Source: Rhyzopertha dominica
Lineage: Eukaryota > Arthropoda > Insecta > Coleoptera > Bostrichidae
Direction of reading: 5' to 3'
DNA length: 64,000 bases
Assembly (NCBI GenBank): GCA_025024175.1
Contig: QCXZ01000041.1
Coordinates: 7,187,786 to 7,251,785, forward strand
Under the pieces are notes generated by a model. The model did no database searches. It was given only the letters and a program-made list of their open reading frames with translations, and was not told where the DNA came from. Positions 34,850 to 46,159 of this stretch are shown here, piece after piece. Position 1 is the first letter of the stretch. Every line of letters begins with the position of its first letter. A program made the position numbers and the translations under genes.

Positions 34850-36520
34850 CAGGATCGCTACAAAGTATGGAACCAGCAGGATATTTCAGGTTCTGTTCGA
34901 CCGTTTTTTGTTAAATTGGGCATGGGCCTATGGGTAATTAAATGCATTTTTCAACTCCGTGTCAGCTCCCGTTTCCGAGATATGGACGCAAATTGCATTT
35001 TGTTTTGATGGGAATGGGAGTCAAAAGGCACGTCATTGAAAAGGATATCTGTTTTCCTGATTTCAAAAATGTATCACACTTGTACAATTTATTGCCTCTG
35101 AGTTGAGAAAAGTGTTAATATAATAATTGAACTTGATAAAAAACGAAAAGAATGAAAACAATTTTCTTTATCGCTAAAATGGACGAAAGCGCTAGGTATT
35201 ATCATTTTTCTATGACTGGTGATAATTTTCGTCTAGTTTGATCAATTTATTGTGAAATGGGTACCCAAAAAGTAAAAAAGAAAAACATGATTTCGTGAAC
35301 AATTCAGTATTTTTCAGATTTACATTACAGAAGATGCTCAAAATGTTCCCCATTTGCTTCCTGGCAGTAATGCAGCCTTGAGTAAAAGAAGTCTAATCTT
35401 CTTTGTAGCATATTTGGAGGTAAGTTCTGAATTTCCGCCCTGATTCGTCCTTTTAAATCTTCTGCATTATGTGGCCGATCAGCATAAATACGATTTTTCA
35501 AATACCCCCACAGGAAAAATTCAAGCGGCGTCAGATCAGTGGAACGTGCTGGGCATTCAATCGCTCAGCGCCTACCAATGCACCTGTCTAGAAATATCGT
35601 ATTCAAATATCCACGAACGCTAACTGCAAAATGGGGAGGTGTACGATCTTCCTAAAACCATATCTGTTTAGAAGGACGCGCAGCATTTTCATGATTAGGG
35701 AACAGGCGAATAAGTTCTGGTATAATGTGTTCGCGCAAGAGCTGTAAATACTTGACCGCATTCAAATAATGTGCTAGCCGATAGTACTATACCAAACATT
35801 CACTTTCTGAGGGTGTTGTGTGTGGACTTGTTCCATCCAACGTGGAATTGTGTGCGACCAATATCTGCAAATATGTTTATTCACATTACCATTGAGGCAA
35901 AAAGTCGCTTCGTCGGAAAACAATCCAGTTTAAAATGTTTGTATCTTCATCTACCATGTTCATAGCAGTTTCGCAAAATTCTATCCTACAATCGAAATCA
36001 TCTTCTCTCAGTTTTTGTAATAAGTTAACTTTGTAAGGATGAAATTTCTCTGTTTTCCAAATTTTCTGAACATATCTTTTGCTAATATGGTGAATGAGAG
36101 CACACTGTTGTACGGAATACTTGCGATTCTCTTGCACATCTAAAAGGACATTCAAGCTACATTTTTCCCTCGTAGCAACCTTTGGACGTCCTGGTTTTTG
36201 ACAATTTTGTACACCGCCGGTTTCGTCAAAACGTTGCAATGTTTTAATATCTGTCAATTGGTTCACGATCTTCATGAATTGCATTGTAGAGCGCAATTAC
36301 TTCCGAATAACTTCACCTATCTCATCAAAATTTCAATGCGATCATGTTCAGTTAACTGGGGCATTGCGATTGCAAATAACAAAGTGAATGAAAATAATCA
36401 CCAGTCATGAGGAAAAAAACGCAACTTGCGCCCATAACTCGAAAACGAGAGCTGATACGGGTTGAAAAAATTCCAGAAAATGCATTTTAATTGCCTATAG
36501 GCCCATGCACAATTTCAAAA
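34850..36520 (-). mobile_element. DD41D element, copy B
   Basis: The left end CAGGATCGCTACAAAGTATGG starts at 34850 after TA; the long terminal repeat reaches about 35000. The right terminal repeat runs 36418-36520 and is cut off inside, so the outer right end with its CCTG-TA is lost. The transposase reads on the minus strand. Confidence 0.85.
35325..36364 (-). pseudogene. DD41D transposase, copy B
   Basis: ATG at 36364 (MPQLT-type start); the ORF from 36296 gives LQRFDETGGVQN, KPGRPKVATREKCSLNVLLD, then ALIHHISKRYVQKIWKTEKF (second HTH) and FCETAMNMVDED. The catalytic part keeps the second aspartate (35646-35648). The third site codon (35520-35522) is GAA, glutamate, exactly 126 bases away, which gives 41 residues between the two and so supports the DD41D group. 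A stop precedes the second aspartate block (F-stop-E-D instead of FQQD), with further frame changes. The stop of the family lies at 35325-35327. Dead. Confidence 0.82.
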
Positions 36521-36524
36521 ACAT

Positions 36525-39100
36525 AGCATAGCAACCTCTCATTTAAATTAATTTTGGTGCACAATTTTGTTTTGAATAATACAAAAATCAGTCAATTTTT
36601 TAGCCTGAATGCCGCACTGATAACTCGATAACGCGAGGTTTCTTTAAGTTATTTCTATTTAACAAAATATGCGCAAGTTACTATTTGCGACTGAATGCAC
36701 TAGCATTTCTCAAAATTTGATTTCTCAGTCTTCCTAGAGCGGGACTCGCAAATTTTTGCAAAGATAGCAAAATTGACCCCATTTTCCACAGGTAGCCTTA
36801 GATGAGGGTTACCGTCCGATTTTCGTTTGTTCTTGAGTGTTTTACTCGCATAACTATAACTCTTGCCTTTGACTTACGTGTCGCTCTGAGATGTCTGTTT
36901 TGCGCGTATTGCAAGATATATTTAAACAGCTTTATCCTACATTCATTTTTCTAAAGCAGCCTAATACTCAAGGTCCCTTTCCACGTTAGGTGAATGAATT
37001 TCTTCGCCACCTGCGCTTGTCATCGTTATAACATACGATATTCATGTAGGATGTGTCCGGCGTTCTGCAAGGAAATGACGTAGCCACAATTATTACAGGA
37101 GCAGTGGAATGTGACGTGTCTCGCGTGACGTTGAACCGACGCCTTATCAAACAGACGCCATCTACGACCGGCACCCACATAACATTGACACTTTAATTTC
37201 TTGCGTTTGGGAGGTATCCTGTCATTACTGTGTCGTTTTGCCGGGAAACATGCTCGAACGAAGCATGCATTTAGGTCAGCTGTTTATTGCGGACTTTTGA
37301 AGTAACATTGTGATTACTAAGTAGGGATAAAAGTATATTAAACAATTTTTTTATAGACACACAATACAATAGTCTTTCAAGTTGTATTACTTCTAGTCTT
37401 AATAATTATAGTACAAAGGACATTGTTTAAAAGAAATTAAAGTTCTATTCAAAAACTGTACAACTGTTGCTTTAGAACCGTGCAATTATGGGCCATTTTA
37501 TTATATGACCAGCTGTTTAATTACTGGAATGCTAGTAAGGCCGTAAATACACGTTAATGTATGGTAATCTGTGTGATCAGCTAACCGTCATTGATTTAAA
37601 CTATATTTGCTGAGCTAGTGAGTGAATAGGTAAAATGCTAAATTACCGTGCACTGCTTCAGGCTTCAAACATAGTAATGAAGGGTGACATAGCCCCTCTG
37701 GAATCGGTCTGTAGTGGCTTAACTAAGCAAGACAGATGAACATATTTTACGTAAAACTCTTGCTCTGTTACATAAAAATGTGTTTTTATGTACAGGGTTG
37801 TCCGGCTTACAGCATACAATGGTTACACCCTATATATGTATATTGTGTTTGTAATTATTATATGATTTATAACACATGACGTTTGCAACTTACTTAAAAA
37901 TAATGGGTATATAAAAAAGCAAAGAAAAACTGGCGATAAGCGGTTTTTGCCGCTAGTTAGGACATCAAAAATATCAGAGACTATAAAAACCTGAATTCCT
38001 AAAGTGCAGGTTTTTTGCACAATAATTTCTTAAGCTAGAAAAATTAAATCTAGGGCCACTTACTTAACTTTAAATATAATGCTTTTAAAATTTTTTGTCG
38101 ATTGCTTTTGTAAAACAACTGTTAACCCTTGCATGAAAGATGTGTCAGCATAGTATATTCATTTGTTAATTCTCGTTAATTCATTGAATTATTAAAGTAA
38201 CTTCTCAAGAAATAGTCCGTAGCAAATAGTGCTAAAGCAATTTTGATACTCAAGATGACTGACCGCACTATGAGAAATATCACTGGCTGTCTTGTTTATA
38301 AAAAAAATAGCTAGAAAAACGAAAAGACCTACGTCTTTGGATCGACCCACATGAATCTGGTAATTTCGGTCATTGCATTAACGCAGATGATGAAGCATAG
38401 CTTACTCAAAGACGATTTGTGAAAACATGATGTGGGTAATGATGATATAATTATCGTTCTGTTGAATTTCATGTTTTCGATGTCTTTACATTCTTCATAC
38501 AATACTATATTGTTGGTTTGTGTCTCTCTTATTACACATGCCACAAACTTATTTATTACAAAAAAAAATGTTCTATCTTATTTGAAACTTGATAATATTC
38601 GCTTCTTCGACGTATAGATGCCAAGTGCTGTTTCTTGCTTACTGAAGCTTTAGCCTCCCCCTTCCTTAATTTATTAGATCATAATTTAGAATCTTTAGAA
38701 GTAGAGTATAGACCTCTAAGCTTCTTAATTGAATTCTTAATTGAATAGAATATTTTACTTATTCTATAGCATTTTTCTTCTCTCTATACGCGTAGCATTT
38801 TGTTACTAGTTTTTAAATAGTTACTAATCATGTTAGATTTTAAAATCCTGTTAGTATGACTGTTGCTAGGGTTGATCAAACTTTTTTGGTTGTTTCAGTC
38901 CCAAGATAAACGGTAATATACCCCTCCCCCCTTCACGCGGAAGGAAAGGCATTAGAGGCCTTGTCTACAAAAAGGTATACACCTACTTCCAAAAGTGAAA
39001 AACTGCAAAGTATGTTGATGCTAGCGACAAGGTACTCTTGATATACTTTTCGGACAAGTCAAACGAAGTAAAGCCTTAGCACTACTACTTTATGTTAAAA
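36525..39100. other. No gene; candidate island at 36990-37290
   Basis: 36990-37290 is GC-richer, with CTTATCAAACAGACGCCATC and no repeat kin in the window. A TACAGGG word at 37791 follows a small ACATAAAAA/TTTTTATGT hairpin. From 38867 a TAGGGTTGATCAAACTTTTT stretch precedes the satellite. No coding region was recognised. Confidence 0.35.
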
Positions 39101-39101
39101 T

Positions 39102-41032
39102 CTAGCTCATTTCTGATCAAATTTTTGGAATCTGTTGCTTAAAATACATCTGTTTGTCGATTTTGAGCTAAAATTAGTTTCCACCGAAAAATAGCAAATC
39201 ATCAAAGACTAACAGCCCTTGTTCTTTTTGGACCTTAAAATTTTTGCACCTCCGATTTGTATAATTTCAAGCATATTTACTAATCTGGACCTCCTGAATT
39301 TCGGAATAGTATCCGTTTGTCGCTAGCTACAACCGTTCGATCTAAAAGTGGAGTAAATTAGGCCGCCCGACGTCCTAGCTCATTTCTGATCAAATTTTTG
39401 GAATCTGCAGCTTAAAATACATCTGTGTGTCTATTTTGAGCTAAAATTAGTTTCCACCGAAAAATCACAAAACATCAAAGGCTAACCCCTTTGTTCTTTT
39501 TGGACCTTAAAATTTTTGCATTTACGATTTGTATAATTTCAAGTATATTTACTAATCTGAACTCCTGAATTTCGGAATGGTATCCGTTTGTCGCTAGCTA
39601 CAACCGTTCAATCTAAAAGCGGAGTAAATCAGGCCGCCCGACGTCCTAGCTTATTTCTGATCAAATTTTTGGAATCTGCAGCTCAAAATACATCTGTGTG
39701 TCGATTTTGAGCTAAAATTAGTTTCCACCGAAAAATCACAAAACATCAAAGGCTAACCCATTTGTTCTTTTTGGACCTTAAAATTTTTGCATTTACGATT
39801 TGTATAATTTCAAGTATATTTACTAATCTGAACTCCTGAATTTCGGAATGGTATCCGTTTGTCGCTAGCTACAACCGTTCAATCTAAAAGCGGAGTAAAT
39901 CAGGCCGCCCGACGTCCTAGCTTATTTCTGATCAAATTTTTGGAATCTGCAGCTCAAAATACATCTGTGTGTCGATTTTGAGCTAAAATTAGTTTCCACC
40001 GAAAAATCACAAAACATCAAAGGCTAACCCCTTTGTTCTTTTTGGACCTTAAAATTTTTGCATTTACGATTTGTATAATTTCAAGTATATTTACTAATCT
40101 GAACTCCTGAATTTCGGAATGGTATCCGTTTGTCGCTAGCTACAACCGTTCAATCTAAAAGCGGAGTAAATCAGGCCGCCCGACGTCCTAGCTTATTTCT
40201 GATCAAATTTTTGGAATCTGCAGCTCAAAATACATCTGTGTGTCGATTTTGAGCTAAAATTAGTTTCCACTGAAAAATCACAAAACATCAAAGGCTAACC
40301 CCTTTGTTCTTTTTGGACCTTAAAATTTTTGCACTTATTACGATTTGTATAATTTCAAGTATATTTACTAATCTGAACTCCTGAATTTCGGAATGGTATC
40401 CGTTTGTCGCTAGCTACAACCGTTCAATCTAAAAGCGGAGTAAATCAGGCCGCCCGACGTCCTAGCTTATTTCTGATCAAATTTTTGGAATCTGCAGTTC
40501 AAAATACATCTGTGTGTCGATTTTGAGCTAAAATTAGTTTCCACCGAAAAATCACAAAACATCAAAAGCTAACCCCTTTGTTCTTTTTGGACCTTAAAAT
40601 TTTTGCACTTATTACGATTTGTATAATTTCAAGTATATTTACTAATCTGAACTCCTGAATTTCGGAATGGTATCCGTTTGTCGCTAGCTACAACCGTTCA
40701 ATCTAAAAGCGGAGTAAATCAGGCCGCCCGACGTCCTAGCTTATTTCTGATCAAATTTTTGGAATCTGCAGCTCAAAATACATCTGTGTGTCGATTTTGA
40801 GCTAAAATTAGTTTCCACCGAAAAATCACAAAACATCAAAGGCTAACCCCTTTGTTCTTTTTGGACCTTAAAATTTTTGCATTTACGATTTGTATAATTT
40901 CAAGTATATTTACTAATCTGAACTCCTGAATTTCGGAATGGTATCCGTTTGTCGCTAGCTACAACCGTTCAATCTAAAAGCGGAGTAAATCAGGCCGCCC
41001 GACGTCCTAGCTCATTTCTGATCAAATTTTTG
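39102..41032. repeat. Satellite array, seven units of about 272 bp
   Basis: Units begin at 39102, 39375, 39646, 39917, 40188, 40462 and 40736 with CTAGCTYATTTCTGATCAAA; a 26-bp partial eighth begins at 41007. Spacings are 273, 271, 271, 271, 274, 274 and 271. Each unit ends CCGCCCGACGTC and contains GTTTGTCGCTAGCTACAACC. Inner units contain AGCTCAAAAT and ATTTTGAGCT as perfect arms around a 14-base loop (39680-39713 in unit 3). Unit 1 is the most diverged; inner units are nearly identical, as expected from unequal exchange. No ORF persists across units. Confidence 0.97.
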
Positions 41033-42460
41033 TGAATGAGAATTTTGACATTTCAAATTAAGTAGTAGGTTTAACCTAAGGATAACTCCTCATTACTCTA
41101 CTAAGGACAACGATATGGTTCTCTTTAGATGGAGGTTTCAAATCTAATGGACAGGTTAATAATTCATTATTTTTTAATTTAAAACGATTTAGATGTTGTT
41201 CTTGCATTGAAACTGCTGCAGAGTTATTTAACTAGATAAAGAAGCAGGCAAGGAAAAACGACGTTACTTTTCACAGGTAAGAACATAAATGCTAGTTCCA
41301 TAGTTTATTTTACTAGGAGTGAAACACACTTAGTGATCATGAGACAGAAGAACGTAAATAGGCATATTCGGTATAAGCTTTAAAGTTTTTAATACGCTGT
41401 GAGCCAACGCGAAATAAGTTAGTTATTCCATTTTTAAATTAAGTACTGATCCACAAATTTCAGATGTTTTTTAAATATCTTTTAAGCTATTTTAGTTTGG
41501 GTTTTGCTAAATTCACCATTGAACATTCGGTTTGACGAAATTTACGGTCGTTTAGAGTATTAAGTATTAAATTGAACGGTTGGTATTAGCACTTTTATTA
41601 CTTGAAATAAAAATAAAAAATACTGTATCACCTTGCCGTTTATCTTGTTCATATTTTATACCTTCGTCATGGGTCGCCAAATAATGGAACCCGTAAGAGC
41701 TTGATTTCGTAAATAGAAATAGAAAAGCTATCGAATTGGTTGATCAGTACCTTTAGTGGAGTTATCCGTTGTCTAATGAATGTGCTGTTAAATAACATCA
41801 CGTCAATGTTTACAAATACACCAAACTAATGATAATGAAGAAGAAATTGACGGATGGTTACGTACCGAAGAAATCTAAAAGCTTTTGAGGTAGAGCTATG
41901 ACGATGCTTTCACAAAAAGATGGAAATGGACAGTACCTTCTTATCAAGGTTGTCGCGGTAATTAAATTATTATGAGGGGTGTCGATCTAATGAATTATGC
42001 GAGTCACAAACATCTCACTGATTGACACCAAAACTAAGGTCGATAGGTTGTTTTGCATTACCGACAAGGAGAATGGTATGAGAGTTTTAAATATTGCATG
42101 GAACCACACCCCAATCCAACCTATGGGGATAACTACTTTTTATAATGTTCCGAAGAACTGAAGTTTCTGAATTTACCAAACGCAGAAAGTTATACAGGTC
42201 ATTGTTTCCGCCTCCGTGCACCACCTGTTGTGAAAAACAAATGTTTTAAACCTGTGATTTTACATTTTCAGTATTATGAAAAGAGGAACGTACATCGATA
42301 CGTTTTTTAAAGACTTCATTTTCGACGGCAGTATAATTGCGTATTATCACTTTTTTGAAAATTACGTAAAATGAATCTTGACGTGCATATATATCGTACG
42401 CTATGTTAGAAAAAACAAAAAAAATATTTGTAGGTAGAGAATTTCAGGTCTGAAATTCAA
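41033..42460. other. No firm gene; weak coding-like traces at 41830-42250
   Basis: Fragments such as NDNEEEIDGWLRTEEI, MRGVDLMNYASHKHLTD and LKFLNLPNAESYTGHCFRLR occur in one or two frames between 41830 and 42250, separated by stops. They look like the remains of some ORF, perhaps a transposase, but I cannot place the family. Confidence 0.25.
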
Positions 42461-42665
42461 ATCTTAGGAGTCACCGCCAAAACGCTTCTATCCAAGGTTA
42501 TTCCACTCGTGACGTCAAGTGTCATGTAAACATTACCGAGGAGCGTGCTGTTTAATGGTGTAGTATCAGTCTTGTATTGGAAAAGCTTTTGTGTGGTGTT
42601 TATTGAAAGGACGGTGTAAGAGGTCGCACCAAAAAGTAATTTGTGTAGTTTTACAAGCATCTATT

Positions 42666-43345
42666 ATGTATGGAAAACAAAACAAGTGTTGTTTTGTACA
42701 TGGTTATAAAAGTACTTCAGTCAGTACAGCTAACAAATTTTTTGCAGCCGTTCCTCGAGATTATCAACGTATGAAAAAGTTACGAGGGTGAATGCTTTCA
42801 GCGTCCATAAATATAAGATAATATTTTGTCGGATAGATCGCTGTCTCTTGAAAACACTGACAAAAAAATTAATAGTCTGACGTTTCGATTACACCTGTAA
42901 TCTGTGTCAAAATTTTGTTTGAACTTGTGTCAGGCAAATTTTGAGGTTCTTCGTCTTTGACAAAGATTACAGGTGTAATCGAAACGTCAGACTATTAATT
43001 TTTTGTCAGTGTTTTCAAGAGACAGCGATCTATCCGACAAAATATTATCTTGTATGAAAAATTTGTTTAAGGCCCCTAGACGTGATATGCCGAAATCGTA
43101 GTTTGTTTTTCTGTTGTGAAGATCATCTTAATTCTTACTCTAAGTTTTATTTATTCTTTTTGGAGTTATAAATGTTTACCATTCAATTTCAATTTTGTTA
43201 TAGCTTGAAGAGGATATGAAAAATTATATGCGTTTTAAGTTGATTGGGAAGGAAATGTTATAATAAAGAACGACGTTGTTCCCCATATATTCGACTGTTA
43301 GCCAGACCGGAAACGAGCCGCAAGAGCCCCGAAAATAAATTGCAA
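42666..43345 (+). pseudogene. THAP-domain protein, broken by an insertion
   Basis: ATG 42666 opens MYGKQNKCCFVHGYKSTSVS, then ANKFFAAVPRDYQRMKKL: the start of a THAP (C2CH zinc finger) domain, with the second cysteine position read as tyrosine. A 270-bp insertion follows. After it, APRRDMPKS and, one frame on, LFFCCEDHLN give the C-x2-H end of the finger. Further on, LEEDMKNYMRFKLIGK and, after a shift at about 43248, GNVIIKNDVVPHIFDC continue the protein to about 43345. THAP domains bind DNA and occur in transposases and in host regulators. Stops and shifts make this copy non-functional. Confidence 0.75.
42782..43051. mobile_element. Hairpin insertion (PLE-like) inside the THAP gene, with target duplication
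   Basis: Arms 42815-42911 and 42955-43051 are close reverse complements of about 97 bp around a 43-base loop. The insertion is flanked by GTATGAAAAAGTT (42769-42781) and GTATGAAAAATTTG (43052-43065), a target duplication of about 10-13 bp whose reading continues the THAP protein (RMKK ... MKN). In the right arm, GATTAC/GTAATC stem then GAAACGTC (42981-42988) resembles the core of the 4931-5108 hairpin; the CTGANGA part is worn (TTTGACAA). The left 33 bp (42782-42814) have no partner on the right. Confidence 0.78.
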
Positions 43346-43969
43346 TTTATATTTATTCTGACCTCTAAAATAAATGTCAAGCTTAGGGTACATCTTTATT
43401 CTTACATTATTAGGTTTCATGTTTCCAACAACCCACTGTGATCAAATTATCAATGCTAAGTTAATTTGATAGAAAGTTTACTTATGCTGTTGCTTTTACG
43501 TTCCTCATATCCGCCGCGTTGAACCGCTCGTCGCTGTACACAAATTCCATAACAATGAACATACCTTCAGAAGTCATAACTTGGCGTATTTTAATTCGCT
43601 TGTCACAAAATGAACGCAAACAACAAACTAATAAATTGACGGGCTGAGGCTGACGCATGACGCGCTGACCCCAGATGTAAACAAGCGGCCATTTTCAAGA
43701 CACCTGACGTCACGGCCAATATGTTCGCATTTTGGCGGTCCCTTTAAATATTCACATTTTTAATATTGAAAATACACCTTACGATCAATTTTTTCGAATT
43801 TATAAGCTGTCACAGCTGTTTTGTGGATTAGATGCTACCTATTAATATGCAATTTAATAAAATATAAATACATGGCAAATACCCAATTGCAGGTACCTAC
43901 TCTGTGATTTTAGGGCGAATGACTCATACAATTAAAAACCATCAATACTCTCAATTTAATAGAGATACG

Positions 43970-44370
43970 AATGCAGTCCAGCCGGCTTATCCGGAGGCGC
44001 ATCCTCGCTAGTGTGTTGGCGCAACACGCTCCTTATTTTATCCCGAGCGCCTTTCAATACATCCTCGCGGTATTAAATTTATATTATCTGGAATCTTGTC
44101 TTATCTCATTAAAGAAAACACATCGTTAAAGTGTGCGAGAATAGCTCGGCTGCACGGATGCAGATTCCCAGCGTTTTGCGGAAGGTCCCCCGGCATAACG
44201 TACGAGCGTATTCAAATGAGAGGTCGTGCGCGCGACCACCCGCGTGACGCCGCTTATCGTCGACATCTCCACAGGCTCTGTTGCTCCGGGCCCCTATCTG
44301 GTGACAATATCTGCAATCTAGATCATGCACACACCTTTTGGAAATTAGACAGGAGGAACGAGGTTGTCGA
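43970..44370. other. GC-rich unique island
   Basis: One of the most GC-rich blocks of the window, directly right of the THAP element. It has a TTATTTTATCC word and AATTTATATTATCTGG. A 92-codon forward ORF (44096-44374) and a 73-codon reverse ORF overlap it; neither shows a known motif. It may be a conserved non-coding element or a first exon; the sequence does not decide. Confidence 0.35.
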
Positions 44371-44599
44371 CTGAAATGGATATTTTTGTGGCTAGTTTTT
44401 TTAGTTTAGAAGTTCCTATAAACTTATAATTTTAAATTCAGGTCGGGGATATCCGTGTTATGTGACAGGGAGATGACATTTTTATGTTCTCTAAGCACTA
44501 GTCGGCATGTAATAAGTGTCTAAGTTAAAACTGACAAAAAACTAAGAATTAAGTGCTTAACAAAGTAAAAATATTTACAACGATGGCAGATTTCTGTTT

Positions 44600-45010
44600 A
44601 TACCGGAAGTGGGTACCAGTTAAGCTTCTTTATTTTAAAGCGAACACCCTATATGTTATTGCATTTGTCATAAATAATAGATGTGAGTTTATTAATATTA
44701 CATTAAGCCTTAGACGCACCCTTTGCGAGTTATTTGACATTTTTTGAAATATGCATTCTCCGTCTTTAATATTTTCCAAGTGAAAATAGAAGGCTATGGT
44801 TTACACGAACAAATGCTGATAGGCAATCATTTGCAGATATTAAAGTGTTAATCCGCTTCATTTTTAATAAAATTTATGAGTCCCAATCTTGCCCTAATTC
44901 AAACAGGAATGACTCATCTTTTTAAATAGGATGCCGTTTTGCATCCTGATGTTAAAAACCCTTTCTAATGGCATCAGGTTGTCGCTATCGATTACTGATA
45001 ATTTCTGAGA
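44600..45010. repeat. Diverged partial relative of the 24592 foldback arm
   Basis: The order of matches to the left arm of the foldback is kept: TTATTTTAAAGCGAACACCC (44630), AGAAGGCTATGGTTTACACG (44790), GATAGGCAATCATTTGCAG (44818), CATCCTGATG and CAGGTTGTCGCTATCGATTA (44970). Identity is low with gaps. There is no inverted partner nearby, so it is a single old arm. Confidence 0.5.
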
Positions 45011-45129
45011 TCTTGACGTTTTTACTTGAAAATTTGGTGTTATCATGTTGGTCGTGATACCTAGAGCTTGTTTGGTAAATAGCCAAAATAACGACGCTGG
45101 TTTTAATGCAAGACTGGTCTTCATTTAGA

Positions 45130-46120
45130 AATCTTTAAATGTTCTCTAAAGAAGTATTAGTCCAGGGGCGCAGCGAAATTTTGCAAAAATTCTTAATTTT
45201 ACTCCTGTTTTCAATTCAACTAGAACTAACATAAATAAGCGTGTCAGCCGAAACTAGATGACTTTCTACAAAAGTTTTAGAATATAGTCTAGTTTTAGTT
45301 GGTTGTTTTGTAGTTTCAAGAACAGAGTTGCACGATTGGGCTATCTTTTAATCTTATTGCCAATATGTAAATTAACCTAAGTAGCAAGTCGATAATGTGG
45401 GTAATTCCTAAAACATGAAAGTCCTGGTAAGCAACATTGGGAAAAAATACAAACGATTAGAACACGTTAACATGCTGGACCTGACAATTTCCTTGGAGTG
45501 CTCTAGAGTTGGTGCTTCTGAGTAGAGCGACTCAGGCTACCAACCAAGCCACAACCTTCTTAACTTCAAACTCAGATATAACTTGGCACTTTTGTTTTTT
45601 TTTTCAACATAAATTTTCTTCCTTAGCAGAAAAATATTTCCAGTTATCATTAGTTATGTTTATGGAATAGCTTTTTAGTGTTTTTAATACAAATATTTTA
45701 TTCCTTTGGCATTGTTTATTTTCACCGCACATTATTATGTTTGGTACATCTTAACAACTAGTTTGATAAATACTCTAAAAATTAGAATATCGACAAGCTT
45801 TCATGGATTGAAAATCCTTTCAATACCGGTGCTCCACTCGAATTGGAGTTGAATTATCTTGCGATAACATTTTCAAAACGAAATGACCGAATTTTGGATT
45901 TCAGCAAAAGATGAATGTGCTCTTAAGCGAAGATGGATTTTCGACGGTTGTGTTTATAAAGAGCAAGTATAGATCGAAAATAAATGTTGTAATAATGCAG
46001 CTTTTTTATGTCTATAATATTATTATTTGTGGTGTATTTTTTGTGTGTTTTATTTCTTTAATGGTAATGACTAAGTCTGTTTGGATTTTAAAAGCGAGCC
46101 GTAGAAAACCTTTAACTTAC
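45130..46120. other. No gene seen
   Basis: AT-rich; a 74-codon ORF at 45911-46135 has a hydrophobic stretch (FYVYNIIICGVFFVCFISLM) that could span a membrane but no homology I recognise, and it runs into a hAT end, so it is probably chance. Confidence 0.35.
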
Positions 46121-46159
46121 TCAAGGGCGCCGTGAATCAAAAAAGTTTGGGAATCTCTG
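46121..46159. mobile_element. hAT-type terminal repeat, solo
   Basis: On the minus strand from 46159 the sequence reads CAGAGATTCCCAAACTTTTT and continues to GCGCCCTTGA, very close to the usual hAT start CAGNGGTTCCCAAACTTTTT. No partner end or transposase was seen in the neighbourhood. Confidence 0.5.

Larger units (their letters stand above)
42466..43745 (+). mobile_element. THAP-domain DNA transposon, degenerate (Kolobok- or P-like)
   Basis: Left end ACCGCCAAAACGC (42473-42485) and the inverted right end GCATTTTGGCGGT (about 43726-43738) are terminal repeats; inside each lie TGACGTCA-type and TGTAAAC words (42511 and 43670-43712). The right end abuts TTTAAA and the left TTAG, which could be worn TTAA duplications, as in Kolobok. 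P elements also carry THAP domains. The element encloses a THAP-type reading frame and a nested hairpin insertion at 42782-43051. Confidence 0.65.

Noticed and set aside
39102..41032. Possible CRISPR array or tRNA-like units
   Set aside because: Whole 272-bp units repeat without variable spacers, and the box-B-like GTTCAATCT has no matching box A or cloverleaf.
44096..44374. 92-codon ORF in a GC-rich island
   Set aside because: No domain, overlapping ORF on the other strand, and length is easily reached by chance in GC-rich DNA.
45911..46135. Small membrane-protein-like ORF
   Set aside because: Runs into a hAT terminal repeat and has no homology I recognise; a hydrophobic run is common in AT-rich DNA.
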